Source of the DNA: Fodinicurvata sp. EGI_FJ10296
GTDB lineage: Bacteria > Pseudomonadota > Alphaproteobacteria > DSM-16000 > Inquilinaceae
Assembly (NCBI RefSeq): GCF_040712075.1
Contig: NZ_JBFCVL010000001.1
Coordinates: forward strand, 69,501-133,500
Direction: 5' to 3'
Length of the DNA stretch: 64,000 nucleotides
The notes under the pieces are model-generated. The model saw only the letters and a program-made list of their open reading frames with translations, was not told the DNA's origin and did not search any database. The position numbers were made by a program, and so were the translations under genes. This document shows, piece by piece, positions 8,912 through 18,000 of the stretch (positions are counted from its first letter, which is position 1; each line of letters begins with the position of its first letter).

Positions 8912-10303
8912 TTATGATACGTCGGTTGTTTCCGGTGGGGTTGCCGGGGAAAAGAACCCATGCGGTCCGCAAACCGCACGCCGGGTCTGAAGAACGCCGT
9001 CGTCATGGCCGATCACGACCGCCGCGATCAACGATCCGGCCGGTGCCGGCCCGTCGACCAGCCGGGCCGTGGCAAACTGTTCAGTGCGCCCCAGCCCGCT
9101 GTTTTCAATCAGCAACATCTCATGGCAGCCGACTCGGCTGTCAAGAAAACGCTGCTGCGCCGCCGCAGCGGCCTGGCGAAGCGCAGCAGCACGGGCCTTG
9201 CGGACATTGCCGGGTATCTGCGGCATGCGGGCTGCCGGCGTGCCCGGCCGTTCGGAATAGGGAAAAACATGGACCCATGTCAGGCCGCAGGCATCGATTG
9301 CCGCAAGCGTGTTGGCGGCCATTTCCCCAGTCTCGGTCGGGAACCCGGCGATCAGGTCGGCGCCGAACACGATGTCGGGCCGGATTCGTCGGGCGCGTTC
9401 GGTCAATGCCACGGCCTCGTCCGGCGTATGCCGCCGCTTCATCCGTTTCAGGATCATCGGATCGCCCGATTGCAGGGACAGGTGCAGATGCGGCATGAAT
9501 CGATGGTCGTTCGCGATCACGTCCCACAATGCCTCGTCGACTTCGATACAGTCGAGCGAAGAAAGCCTGAGACGCGGCAGGTCGGGAACATGGCGCAGGA
9601 CGGCCTGAACCAGATGTCCCAGAACCGGCTTTCCGGGAAGATCGCCGCCGTACGAGGTGATGTCGACGCCGCTCAGCACGACCTCACGCGTACCATTGCC
9701 GACCAGGGCCTGGATTTGCCGCACCACTTCGGCAACCGGAACCGACCGCGAGGGGCCGCGGCCATAGGGAATGATGCAGAACGTACAGCGATGGTCGCAT
9801 CCCTGCTGTACCTGTACGAAACCACGCGTACGATCGGTGAAACCGTCCACGAGGTGCTGGGCCGTATCGCGCACCGACCCAATATCATTCACGAGAGCCC
9901 GCTGCGTGGCCGTTGCCGCGTCGGCCATGCCCGACCAGGTTTCCGGGCGAAGCTTTTCGGCATTGCCGACGACATGGTCGACCTCGGCCATGGCGGTGTA
10001 ACGATCAGGGTCGATCTGGGCTGAACATCCGGTGACGACAACCCGGCATTCGGGCCGGTCGCGCTTGATCCGGCGGATGGTCTGTCGGGCCTGACGCTCG
10101 GCCTCGGCGGTCACGGCGCAGGTATTCACGACAACCGTTTCGGGACCGTCCGGACACTCGGCCTCGGCTGCGGCCAGGTGGCCGCGGATAACTTCGCTTT
10201 CGTAGGTGTTCAGCCGGCAGCCGAGCGTGATCACACGGCGCCGGTCCGCCGATGCCGGACCGGCATCGGGATCGGCGTTTACAGCTGCCCCCGTCGCTTC
10301 CAT
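8912..10303 (-). CDS. mtaB: tRNA t6A37 methylthiotransferase MtaB
   Basis: Radical-SAM enzyme converting t6A37 to ms2t6A37 in ANN-decoding tRNAs. In the 463-residue product the N-terminal methylthiotransferase domain carries three cluster cysteines (TLGCRLN, NTCAVT, VTGCSAQ). The radical SAM core has CDHRCTFCIIPYGRG, and GADLIAGFPTETG and HVFPYSERPGTPA follow in MtaB style; a short TRAM-like tail closes it. ATG 10303 follows GAGGTGACA; a TTG at 10342 would overlap dapF. It lies between dapF and ftsY in one minus-strand operon. Confidence 0.95.
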   Translation of the reverse strand: MEATGAAVNADPDAGPASADRRRVITLGCRLNTYESEVIRGHLAAAEAECPDGPETVVVNTCAVTAEAERQARQTIRRIKRDRPECRVVVTGCSAQIDPDRYTAMAEVDHVVGNAEKLRPETWSGMADAATATQRALVNDIGSVRDTAQHLVDGFTDRTRGFVQVQQGCDHRCTFCIIPYGRGPSRSVPVAEVVRQIQALVGNGTREVVLSGVDITSYGGDLPGKPVLGHLVQAVLRHVPDLPRLRLSSLDCIEVDEALWDVIANDHRFMPHLHLSLQSGDPMILKRMKRRHTPDEAVALTERARRIRPDIVFGADLIAGFPTETGEMAANTLAAIDACGLTWVHVFPYSERPGTPAARMPQIPGNVRKARAAALRQAAAAAQQRFLDSRVGCHEMLLIENSGLGRTEQFATARLVDGPAPAGSLIAAVVIGHDDGVLQTRRAVCGPHGFFSPATPPETTDVS

Positions 10304-10328
10304 TGTCACCTCGTTGCCCGGCACACCG

Positions 10329-11165
10329 TCACCGGCCGTCAAGAAAGGCCGGATCCAGCGTGCCGGCGAACACCCGTGCCGCCGGTCCGGTCATCAGGAC
10401 CCGGCCGTCATCGCCCCATTCGATCCGGAGGTCGCCGCCATCCAGTCGCACGGTCGCCGCCCGGCCGGTCAATCCGCGCCGGCACGCCGCAACGGCGGTC
10501 GCACACGCGCCCGATCCGCAGGCCTGGGTCACGCCGGCGCCGCGTTCCCAGACCCGCATCCGGATCAGATCCGGTGCCAGAATCTGCGCGAATTCGACAT
10601 TGGTGCGGTCGGGAAAAAGCGTGTGGTTTTCGATCAGCGGCCCCAGACGTTCGACATCGACGGCATCGGCTTCGTCAACGAAGAAGACGACATGCGGGTT
10701 GCCCATGCCCACCGCGACCGGCTTTGCGACGTCGCCGACGGAAACGGGCAGGCTCATGGTGTCGACCTCCCGGGCCAGTGGGATGTCGCGCCAGTCCAGC
10801 CGTGCTTGTCCCATGTCGCAGGTCACGCTGCCGTCGGCGTTGCGGTGGCACGCGATCGCCCCGGCCACCGTATCGATGACGGTTTCACGCCGTCCGGTTT
10901 CGGACATAACCAGATCTGCCACGCAACGCGTGCCGTTTCCGCATGCCCTGGCTTCTCCGCCGTCGGGGTTGAGGATCCGCATATAGACGTCCACACCCTT
11001 GGTCGCCGTCGGTTCGATGATCAGCAACTGATCGAACCCCACACCCCGGCGCCGGTCGCCGATGCGCCTGACCTGATCGGCCGTCAGATCGACGACGTCA
11101 CGACGCGCGTCGATAACGACGAAGTCATTGCCCAGACCGTGCATCTTGATGAAATTTTGCGTCAT
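10329..11165 (-). CDS. dapF: diaminopimelate epimerase
   Basis: Interconverts LL- and meso-diaminopimelate for lysine and peptidoglycan synthesis. The 278-residue protein starts MTQNFIKMHGLGNDFVV, as in the family, and has both catalytic cysteines in the duplicated motifs ARACGNGTRC and TQACGSGACAT, plus GNPHVVFFVDE and ERGAGVT. ATG 11165 is preferred over the long upstream frame because the conserved N-terminus begins there. It leads the dapF-mtaB-ftsY-amn run. Confidence 0.97.
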   Translation of the reverse strand: MTQNFIKMHGLGNDFVVIDARRDVVDLTADQVRRIGDRRRGVGFDQLLIIEPTATKGVDVYMRILNPDGGEARACGNGTRCVADLVMSETGRRETVIDTVAGAIACHRNADGSVTCDMGQARLDWRDIPLAREVDTMSLPVSVGDVAKPVAVGMGNPHVVFFVDEADAVDVERLGPLIENHTLFPDRTNVEFAQILAPDLIRMRVWERGAGVTQACGSGACATAVAACRRGLTGRAATVRLDGGDLRIEWGDDGRVLMTGPAARVFAGTLDPAFLDGR

Positions 11166-11295
11166 GATCGGGTTATAGGCGTCTGCCGGGACGTAGTAAA
11201 CCGGCGCCGGCCGATGCCGGAATTGCGGCACACGCATTGCCGGCCGAGACCGTGGGGCCGCGCCAGATCACCAGCGCAGTATCTTTGCCGGTTTT

Positions 11296-12648
11296 TCAGG
11301 CCGGCTTCTTCAGGCCGGTAACGTCGGTGAGGTCGGCATCGCTCATGTTGCAGCCGTCCAGCCTGGCGTTGGACAGATCTGCATTCTGGAGATTTGCCCC
11401 GGTCAGATTGGCCCCACGAAGGTCGACGCCGGTCAGCACGGCCCCGGAAAGCTGCGCGTGGCTCATATCGGCTTCGAAAAGATTGGCGTCGCTCAGCCGG
11501 GCGCGCATGAGATTGGCCGACCACGTAAGCTTGTTCGCACCGGCGATTTCAACCGGCGACATCCGCGCCTGGGTCAGAGTCGCCCCGATCAGCGATGCAC
11601 GCTGCAGGTTGGTGCCGCGCAGATCGGCCATCGTGAGGTCGGCGCCCCGCAGGTCGGCGAAGGTCATATCGGCCATCGCCAGACCGGCGCGGATGAGCTT
11701 GGCGTCCGACAGGCACACCGAGCGCATCAGCGAGGCCGACAGATTGCGCCCGGTAAAATCGCTCTCCGCCAGATCCAGTTCAGAGAAATCGATGCGTTCG
11801 CCGCTGCGGCCGTTGGTGACCGTCCACAGCGCGTGATCGCGCAGCACATCCAGGATCGGCCGGCGCAGGCTTCCCGACGGTTTCAGCACCCTGGCATTGG
11901 TCAGGTTGGCTTTCAGCAAATCGTTACGGTCGTAGATGGCGCCGACGAGATCGGCATTGGTCATGTTGCAGCCGATGACCTTGGCATTGCGCAGATCGGC
12001 ACCGCTGAGATTCGCGCCGGTCAGATTGGCGTCGGACAGATCGGCGCCTTCCAGCACGCAGCCGGTCAGATCGGAATTGGTCAGGTTGGTCCTGATCAGC
12101 CGGGCGTCGCGCAGCACGCTGTCGGTCAGATCGGTCTGCATGACGAACGCGTTGGCCAGCTTCGCCCGTGTCAGATTGGCGTTGTTGATCTTGGCGCAGG
12201 TCAACTCGGTGATCGTGGTGTCGAAACTGATCGGCTCCAGCGATCCGTCGCTGCCGGGCGTGACGATAACGCCGTCGCGAAGGTCGGTGTCGATCATGCA
12301 GGCGCCGGTCAGAACCGCCCCCCGCAGGCAGGTGCCGCGCATATCGGCAAGGGTCAGGTCGGCATCGGTCAGATTGGCCAGCCTGAGATCGGCGCCGTAG
12401 AGATTGGCATGCGCAAGCACGGTGCCCACGATACGCGCACCATAGAGATTGGCTCCGGACAAATCGGCCTCGGAGAGGTCGCGGCCGGACATTTCGAGAT
12501 GAGAAAGATCGACCAGCCGCAGGCATGCCCGCCGGCCCCCGCTGCGCCGCTGCAGATACCGGGCGTGATCGCGAATAACCCGGTCAAGTTCCTGCTGGGA
12601 CAGGCGCTTGCGGTAGGATTCCTTATTGTCGTCGGTCGATCTTGGCAC
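11296..12648 (-). CDS. pentapeptide repeat protein
   Basis: A 450-residue protein dominated by A(D/N)LXX pentapeptides in three blocks: SGRDLSEADLSGANLYGA onward, TNSDLTGCVLEGADLSDANL in the middle, and a C-terminal ADLRGTNLQ to NADLSNARLDG block. It should fold as a right-handed quadrilateral beta-helix. About 60 residues without repeats (around PILDVLRDHALW) separate the second and third blocks. A basic N-terminal segment contains KRLSQQELDRVIRDHARYL. GTG 12648 sits behind GGAAGGGGG; a GTG at 12738 would add 30 unconvincing residues. Function is unknown; no gyrase-inhibitor neighbour is present. Confidence 0.85.
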   Translation of the reverse strand: MPRSTDDNKESYRKRLSQQELDRVIRDHARYLQRRSGGRRACLRLVDLSHLEMSGRDLSEADLSGANLYGARIVGTVLAHANLYGADLRLANLTDADLTLADMRGTCLRGAVLTGACMIDTDLRDGVIVTPGSDGSLEPISFDTTITELTCAKINNANLTRAKLANAFVMQTDLTDSVLRDARLIRTNLTNSDLTGCVLEGADLSDANLTGANLSGADLRNAKVIGCNMTNADLVGAIYDRNDLLKANLTNARVLKPSGSLRRPILDVLRDHALWTVTNGRSGERIDFSELDLAESDFTGRNLSASLMRSVCLSDAKLIRAGLAMADMTFADLRGADLTMADLRGTNLQRASLIGATLTQARMSPVEIAGANKLTWSANLMRARLSDANLFEADMSHAQLSGAVLTGVDLRGANLTGANLQNADLSNARLDGCNMSDADLTDVTGLKKPA

Positions 12649-12944
12649 GGACTGCCGCCCCCTTCCGGGACCCGTTGACGCGAAGCTGGAAGTCGGCACT
12701 CTGCCGCAATATCCCGAATAAACCGTTAAATTCGGCACAACTTCCGATTTGTGGCCTCAACGGATGCAATCCTGCGATGCCTCGTAAAAATCTGGTAGCG
12801 GTCATGCCCGATGGATCGAACAGCCGCGCCCCCGACAAACATAGATGCCAACCTGGTTTCAGGCTGTCAAAGCCAATAGGGGCCTGACACCCGTTTATGG
12901 TAGAGAGGCGTGACGCGGGCGCCGCCGCCGGCAGGACAGTGGAA

Positions 12945-13709
12945 ATGGAATCAATGACGGTATCGAACGACGCGGATTATATCGGTCTGCAGCGAATCGG
13001 TCGCATCGTGGCAGATACACTCGCTGCCATGGGCAAGGCACTGGAACCAGGAATAACCACGGCGGAACTCGACGGGCTTGGCCGCAGTATGCTCGACAAA
13101 CTCGATGCCCGCTCGGCGCCGGAACTTGCCTATGGTTTTCCCGGTGCGACCTGCATCAGTGTCAACGAGGAAATCGCGCACGGCATTCCGGGGCCACGGC
13201 GGATCGAGCGCGGCGATCTGGTCAATATCGATGTGTCGGCAGAATGCGGCGGCTTTTACGCGGACACCGGCGCGTCGTTCGCGGTGCCGCCATTCTCGAA
13301 ATCCATCGCCAGACTCTGCCGTGATGGCCGCAGAGCGATGGCGGCCGGTGTCGAACAGGCACGCGCCAACGGGCCGATCGCGGCGATCGGCAAGGCCGTC
13401 GGCCGGTTCGCACACCGCAATGGCTATTCCCTGGTGCGGAACCTTGAAAGCCACGGTGTCGGCCGGTCCCTGCACGAGGAGCCGGGTGGCATCGCCACCT
13501 GGCCCAACCCCAAGGACCGCCGGATGATCCATGACGGCCTCGTCTTTACCGTCGAACCGTTCCTGTCGCTGGGTGCCGAATGCGCCGAAAGCGGCGACGA
13601 CGCCTGGACGCTTTACAGCTATCCCTCGGCACCGACCGTACAGTATGAGCACACCGTCATCGCAACCCGCAACGGACCGACGATCGTTACGCTGCCGAGC
13701 GGCGCCTGA
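12945..13709 (+). CDS. map: type I methionine aminopeptidase
   Basis: Removes initiator methionine from nascent proteins; cytosolic metalloprotease. In 254 residues the full ligand set is visible: His in EEIAHGIPGP, Asp in VNIDVSAECGG, Asp in YADTGASF, His in ESHGVGRSLHEEP, Glu in FTVEPFL and Glu in QYEHTVI. ATG 12945 follows GGACAGTGGAA; ATG 12954 (MTVSND) is also possible. The gene faces the YcaQ-type glycosylase gene tail to tail, leaving two bases between stops. Confidence 0.96.
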   Translation: MESMTVSNDADYIGLQRIGRIVADTLAAMGKALEPGITTAELDGLGRSMLDKLDARSAPELAYGFPGATCISVNEEIAHGIPGPRRIERGDLVNIDVSAECGGFYADTGASFAVPPFSKSIARLCRDGRRAMAAGVEQARANGPIAAIGKAVGRFAHRNGYSLVRNLESHGVGRSLHEEPGGIATWPNPKDRRMIHDGLVFTVEPFLSLGAECAESGDDAWTLYSYPSAPTVQYEHTVIATRNGPTIVTLPSGA

Positions 13710-13711
13710 CG

Positions 13712-15061
13712 TCAGCCGCAGATGCCGATATCCGGCCCGTCCAGGGCGTTGGCCAGTTCGCCACGGCCATCGATGGCGACCGCCGTCAGGCCCAGCCATC
13801 GCGCCATCAATGCCAGTTCCGCCGCCAGCGGTCCGGCGACGGCATCGGCGCTAAAGCCGGGCTCCACATGCGCGGCACAGACCCTGAGAAGACCGGCGGC
13901 CCGGTCCGCTTTCAGATCCAGGCGGGCGGCAATGCTGTCGCCGAGCAGGAACGGCAGGACATAATACCCGTATTGCCGCTTATGGGCCGGCGTATAGATC
14001 TCCAGCCGGATGCGCGCCCCGAACAGCGCCTCGACCCGGCCCCGGCACCAGATCAACGGATCGAAAGGCGCAAGCAGCGCCCGGCCCGCCACGCGCCGGG
14101 GATGGCGCGCCTTGTGCCAGAGATAAGCCGGCCGCGCCCATCCCTTGACTTCGACGGGACGCAGCTCGCCGCTCTCCACCAGATCGGCGATCGCAGCCGA
14201 CGCATCCGCCGGCCGGAAACGATAGTAATCGCGCATACATTGCTGGGACGCGATGCCCAGGGCCGACGCCGCCACCCGCATCAGGTCGCGCCGCGCATCG
14301 GCCGGATCGGGCGTCGGCATTGCCAGGATTGCCGGCGGCAGCACCCGGTCGGTCAGATCGTAGACCCGTTCGAAGGCGCCCCGACGGGTCGCCGTGGTGA
14401 TCTCCCCGGCCCAGAACAGCCATTCCAGCGCACGCTTGCCCTCGGACCACCCCCACCAGCCGCCGGCGCCCCGGTCGCCGCCATCCTTGACGCGACTGAG
14501 ATCCGATGCCGCGATCGGCCCGCGATCGGCAATTTCACGGCGAACCTCGTCGATGATATCCGCCCGTTCCCGGCCCCATCGGGCGAGTCCGGTATAGATA
14601 TCCTCCCCCGCCGCTGCCCGCGCCATGCGCCACCGGAACAATGGCTGCAGGGAAACAGGCAGATACGACGCCTCGTGCCCCCAATATTCGAACAGCACCC
14701 GCCGCCGTCCCGCATAGGCCAGATGGTTCAGATCCGAAATGGTATAGGATCCGAGCCGCGAAAAACCCGGCAGAGTGTGGGCACGCGCGATCACGTTTAC
14801 TGAATCGATCTGCAGAACGCCCAGACGGTCGATCATCCGGCGCAGTTGCGCCCGGCCGGGCGTGGCCGCATCGCGGTCGGCGCCGGTTCCCCGGCCCGAG
14901 AAGCCCTGGCCCGAAAAACCCTGCGCAGCAAGCGCGATGCGCCGTGCTGCCTTTTGTGACAATCGGTCGGACGATGTCGGCCGGACGGATGGCGCCAGAT
15001 CAGTTGGCACCAGGTCGGATGGGGTCGGGCCAGTTGTGGCAAGTGCGGAACGGGGGGCCAT
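13712..15061 (-). CDS. YcaQ/AlkZ-family winged-helix DNA glycosylase
   Basis: Members of this HTH_42 family excise alkylated bases and unhook interstrand crosslinks. The 449-residue protein contains the catalytic-loop signature LGVLQIDSVNVIARAH, where Gln-x-Asp is the YcaQ-type version of the QxQ/QxD motif. Further matches are HEASYLPVSLQPLFRWRM, a winged-helix middle (LSRVKDGG), and APFDPLIWCRGRVEALFG with YGYYVLPFLLGD. ATG 15061 begins 5 bases after the upstream stop, so it is probably translated with the nitronate monooxygenase gene. The first ~45 residues are low-complexity S/T/P-rich. Substrate preference is inference from the motif. Confidence 0.85.
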   Translation of the reverse strand: MAPRSALATTGPTPSDLVPTDLAPSVRPTSSDRLSQKAARRIALAAQGFSGQGFSGRGTGADRDAATPGRAQLRRMIDRLGVLQIDSVNVIARAHTLPGFSRLGSYTISDLNHLAYAGRRRVLFEYWGHEASYLPVSLQPLFRWRMARAAAGEDIYTGLARWGRERADIIDEVRREIADRGPIAASDLSRVKDGGDRGAGGWWGWSEGKRALEWLFWAGEITTATRRGAFERVYDLTDRVLPPAILAMPTPDPADARRDLMRVAASALGIASQQCMRDYYRFRPADASAAIADLVESGELRPVEVKGWARPAYLWHKARHPRRVAGRALLAPFDPLIWCRGRVEALFGARIRLEIYTPAHKRQYGYYVLPFLLGDSIAARLDLKADRAAGLLRVCAAHVEPGFSADAVAGPLAAELALMARWLGLTAVAIDGRGELANALDGPDIGICG

Positions 15062-15066
15062 GCCGC

Positions 15067-16137
15067 TCAACGTAGCAGCGATTGCGCCCCGTGCCATGCC
15101 TGATCAAGCACTTCCGCGGCGGGAATGGCCCTGGCCAGTGCGGCCGACTGCCCGGCCCAGGCCTGCATCCGATCGACGTCGCCCTCGTTCGTGCCGGCCG
15201 CGCGCATGGCGGCGGTCAAACCGCGCTGAATCGGGTACGGCGCCGGATCGGGCGCATCATTACCGGTCGCGGCGCGTACATAGCGGGTCGCGATGCTGCG
15301 CCCGGCCCGGCCGCTGAATACGCGGGACACCATGGTTTCCTCAGGCGGCGTGCGGGCCAGCGCGTCGGCCCAGGCCGCCGGGATGGTGGATTCCGGGCAG
15401 CGCAGAAAGCCGGTTCCGATCTGGGCCGCGCTCGCCCCCAGGGCAAGGGCGGCGGCGACGCCCCGGCCATCGGCGATGCCGCCGGTCGCGACCACCGGCA
15501 GTTTCACGGCATCGACGATGGCAGGGACCAGCGACACCAGACCGACGGCCGTTTGCTCGGCCGTTCCGGCGTCGAAACAACCGCGATGACCGCCGGCCTC
15601 AGCACCCTGGGCGACGATGACGTCGGCGCCGGCGTCTTCCGCCGCCCGGGCCTCGGCGACCGTGGAAACATTGGCGAACCAGGCGATACCGCGCCGTTTC
15701 ATTTCGGCTACGAAGTCGGCGTCGTACAGCCCCATGACCGACGAGATGATTGGCGGCGCCGCTTCCAGCATCGCCGCGCATTGCGCCTTGAAATCCGGCG
15801 GGGCGGCATCGCCGGCGTCCGGCGCCACCTCAGGGCCCCACTGGCCGAGAAAGGCGCGGATGCGCGCCTCGGCGTCCGCATCACGCACCGGCGCCGGATC
15901 GGGGATCCAGATATTCAGTTGAAACGGACCATCGGTGCCGGCGCGCACGGTGTCGGCCCAGGACAGAATGTCCGCCGGCGGCATGAGCAGCACGCCTGCG
16001 GCGCCCAGACCGCCGGCCCGGGCCACGGCAATGGAAAGCGACGGCGGACACGCGCCCGCCATCGGCGCCAGCAGGATCGGCGCTTGCAGCCCGAAACGGC
16101 GGCAAAACTCTTCAGCTCTGGCCAGCGGTGCGCTCAC
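15067..16137 (-). CDS. nitronate monooxygenase (NPD/2-nitropropane dioxygenase family)
   Basis: FMN-dependent TIM barrel oxidising nitronates such as propionate 3-nitronate. The 356 residues include APILLAPMAGACPPSLS, the QGAEAGGHRG loop with the catalytic His, PVVATGGIADGRGVAAALALGA and QIGTGFLRCPES, all diagnostic. I used GTG 16137, preceded by GGGAGAATCCAAG; upstream codons of the open frame overlap the membrane-protein gene at 16185 and are not conserved-looking. A general detoxification role is known for the family. Confidence 0.9.
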   Translation of the reverse strand: MSAPLARAEEFCRRFGLQAPILLAPMAGACPPSLSIAVARAGGLGAAGVLLMPPADILSWADTVRAGTDGPFQLNIWIPDPAPVRDADAEARIRAFLGQWGPEVAPDAGDAAPPDFKAQCAAMLEAAPPIISSVMGLYDADFVAEMKRRGIAWFANVSTVAEARAAEDAGADVIVAQGAEAGGHRGCFDAGTAEQTAVGLVSLVPAIVDAVKLPVVATGGIADGRGVAAALALGASAAQIGTGFLRCPESTIPAAWADALARTPPEETMVSRVFSGRAGRSIATRYVRAATGNDAPDPAPYPIQRGLTAAMRAAGTNEGDVDRMQAWAGQSAALARAIPAAEVLDQAWHGAQSLLR

Positions 16138-16184
16138 CTTGGATTCTCCCGATCTTCGGCCCGGCATCGCCGATGCACAATCAT

Positions 16185-16547
16185 TCAGAACGTATAAAAG
16201 CCGAGCAGCCGGAGTTGCAGAAATCCGGCCAGCAGCAGCGTATTGATCGACCAGACCACCGTCAGCCAGCGCGCAAGCAGCGCGTGGAGTTCCTGTTCGG
16301 CGTTCGGCGCGCAGCGCCAGACAGACACGACGATCCACAGCGTATAGGCCACAAATATCGGCAGCATGATCTGTTCGAGCCATATCACGGACTCGGCCAG
16401 CGCGAAGGCATATATGGCGGCCAGGACGGCGCTGGTCGCCACGCCATATATCCAGAAAACGCGCCAGAGCGGGCCGTTGCCGGTCCAATAGCGGTGCAAT
16501 GCCGCAAGCGGTGACGTCCGGTCGGTCGGTGATTGAAGGGCGGCCAT
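16185..16547 (-). CDS. small three-helix membrane protein, function unknown
   Basis: A 120-residue protein with three hydrophobic segments (roughly residues 32-52, 58-78 and 94-116) and no cleavable signal. ATG 16547 follows GGGAGTACCGAT. I do not recognise the family. It lies upstream of the nitronate monooxygenase on the same strand with a 47-base gap, so co-transcription is possible, and is divergent from the DUF892 gene. Confidence 0.65.
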   Translation of the reverse strand: MAALQSPTDRTSPLAALHRYWTGNGPLWRVFWIYGVATSAVLAAIYAFALAESVIWLEQIMLPIFVAYTLWIVVSVWRCAPNAEQELHALLARWLTVVWSINTLLLAGFLQLRLLGFYTF

Positions 16548-16685
16548 ATCGGTACTCCCGTACAACCTGTGAGGGGTTTGTCATCAGTCGATCGGCTCAA
16601 CGCCGCCATGGTATCACCGTATGACGATTTCGGGAACCAGCGGCCGCGTCGGTTGTTTATTGGCTGAAGCCGAAAGGAATCCGCC

Positions 16686-17360
16686 ATGCATGAAGAACAC
16701 ATTGCCACACCGGAAAAGTCGCGGGCCTTCGCCCGGGAAGCCCTGATCAGCGAATTGCAGAATACCCACGCGCTCGAACGTCAGGCCATCAGCGTCCTGG
16801 AATCGCAGCTGAAAACCGTCTCGGCGTTTCCGGAGTTCCATGCCCGGCTCGCCCAGCATATCGGCGAGTCGCACGAGCAGTCCATGCGGCTCGAACGGGC
16901 TCTGGAGGCGTGCAACGCGGCCGGATCCTCACTCAAGGACGCGCTGGTCAGCTTTCTGGGCAAGGGCCAGTCGTCGTTCCGGTCGATCGGCGACGATGCG
17001 GTGTTGAAGGTGCTGCAGTCGAACACGATGTTCGAAAGCATGGAAATCGCCGCCTATCGGGGGCTGCTGGAACTGACCGACAAGGCGGGGATGGCCGAGC
17101 TTCGCCCTGAACTGGAGAAATCCCTGCAGGAAGAGGAAGCCATGGCCAGTTGGCTCCACGACAACCTGCAGAGTATCGTCGCCCGCTATGTGGAACTGGC
17201 CACGGCAGAACGCGTCGCCAACGAGGCCAACCAACCGGGATCGTCTCAGCCGGAGCGATCGGCCTCGGGTGCCGATGCAGACACGGACGACGAGGCGGGG
17301 CGCATGGATCCGTCGCCGCAGCAGGACAAACTGCACGGACCGAAGCGCGACCCTGAGTGA
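16686..17360 (+). CDS. DUF892 ferritin-like protein (YciE/YciF family)
   Basis: A 224-residue protein whose first 170 residues form an all-helical ferritin-like bundle. EALISELQNTHALERQAISVLE supplies the first helix, then SHEQSMRLERALEACN, an SNTMFESMEIAAYRGLLEL helix and LQEEEAMASWLHDNL. The spaced Glu/His residues fit the di-metal sites of the YciF fold. These proteins are stress-induced, with unsettled biochemistry. The C-terminal 50 residues are an acidic disordered tail. ATG 16686 follows AAAGGAA. Confidence 0.85.
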   Translation: MHEEHIATPEKSRAFAREALISELQNTHALERQAISVLESQLKTVSAFPEFHARLAQHIGESHEQSMRLERALEACNAAGSSLKDALVSFLGKGQSSFRSIGDDAVLKVLQSNTMFESMEIAAYRGLLELTDKAGMAELRPELEKSLQEEEAMASWLHDNLQSIVARYVELATAERVANEANQPGSSQPERSASGADADTDDEAGRMDPSPQQDKLHGPKRDPE

Positions 17361-17388
17361 CTCTCCGACCAGGGGCTGTCGACCTGTG

Positions 17389-18000
17389 TCAGGCGCGGAT
17401 TCCCGATCCGTCGGCAGCGGCGGCGGCGCATCGCCGTGCCGCTACAACCGTCGTCGCCACCAGTCCTGCCGCCAGCAGAACGAATGCGATCGGGATCATC
17501 AAGGACATGACCGATATCAACGATGCCGTGACCTGCACGCAGAGAAGGATGAAGATGACCGGCGCACAGCAGGCGCTGCCCGCCAACAAGCCCGGCAGGC
17601 CCGCCAGAACCCCTGTCGCCGGGCTCAGCCCGCAAACGGCCGAGCAGCGCCGGGCGACGCGTGCCAGTCCGATCTGCATGCCGGTCAAAGCCCCCATGGC
17701 GGAACCGATTGCCAGGTTAACCGGCGAGATCAGCCAGACCAGATGCGGCGCTTCGACCACGGCGATCGGTTCGAACTGAAACGGCGCCCGTTCCCGCCAC
17801 ATCAGCCCTTCCCAATTCGCCACCAGAAAGAAACTGAATGGCCGCGCCGCGCCATCCAGAGTCAGATCCTGAACGGCGAGCTGATAGATCAGCAGATAGG
17901 CCAGCATCACCGACAGCGCCAGCAGCCATGCTCCCCGATCCCGGACCACGCGGCCCATGAGCCCATATTCCGCCATGCCCGCTTCCGTCCTCTTACTCAT
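17389..18000 (-). CDS. polytopic membrane protein with GSACCAP motif, DUF3179 partner
   Basis: A 203-residue membrane protein with about five hydrophobic segments. A GSACCAPVIFILL motif places a vicinal cysteine pair at the mouth of a helix, suggesting metal or disulfide chemistry; another pair of cysteines sits near RRCSAVCG. Its ATG overlaps the stop of the DUF3179 gene by 8 bases, so the two products are made together. I do not recognise a named family. The last residues (AARRCAAAAADG) are Ala/Arg-rich and probably cytoplasmic. Confidence 0.7.
   Translation of the reverse strand: MSKRTEAGMAEYGLMGRVVRDRGAWLLALSVMLAYLLIYQLAVQDLTLDGAARPFSFFLVANWEGLMWRERAPFQFEPIAVVEAPHLVWLISPVNLAIGSAMGALTGMQIGLARVARRCSAVCGLSPATGVLAGLPGLLAGSACCAPVIFILLCVQVTASLISVMSLMIPIAFVLLAAGLVATTVVAARRCAAAAADGSGIRA

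Noticed and set aside
11458-12678. 406-codon plus-strand frame of repeated GQIG-type units
   Set aside because: The periodicity is the complement of the pentapeptide repeats on the minus strand, which has the real family pattern.
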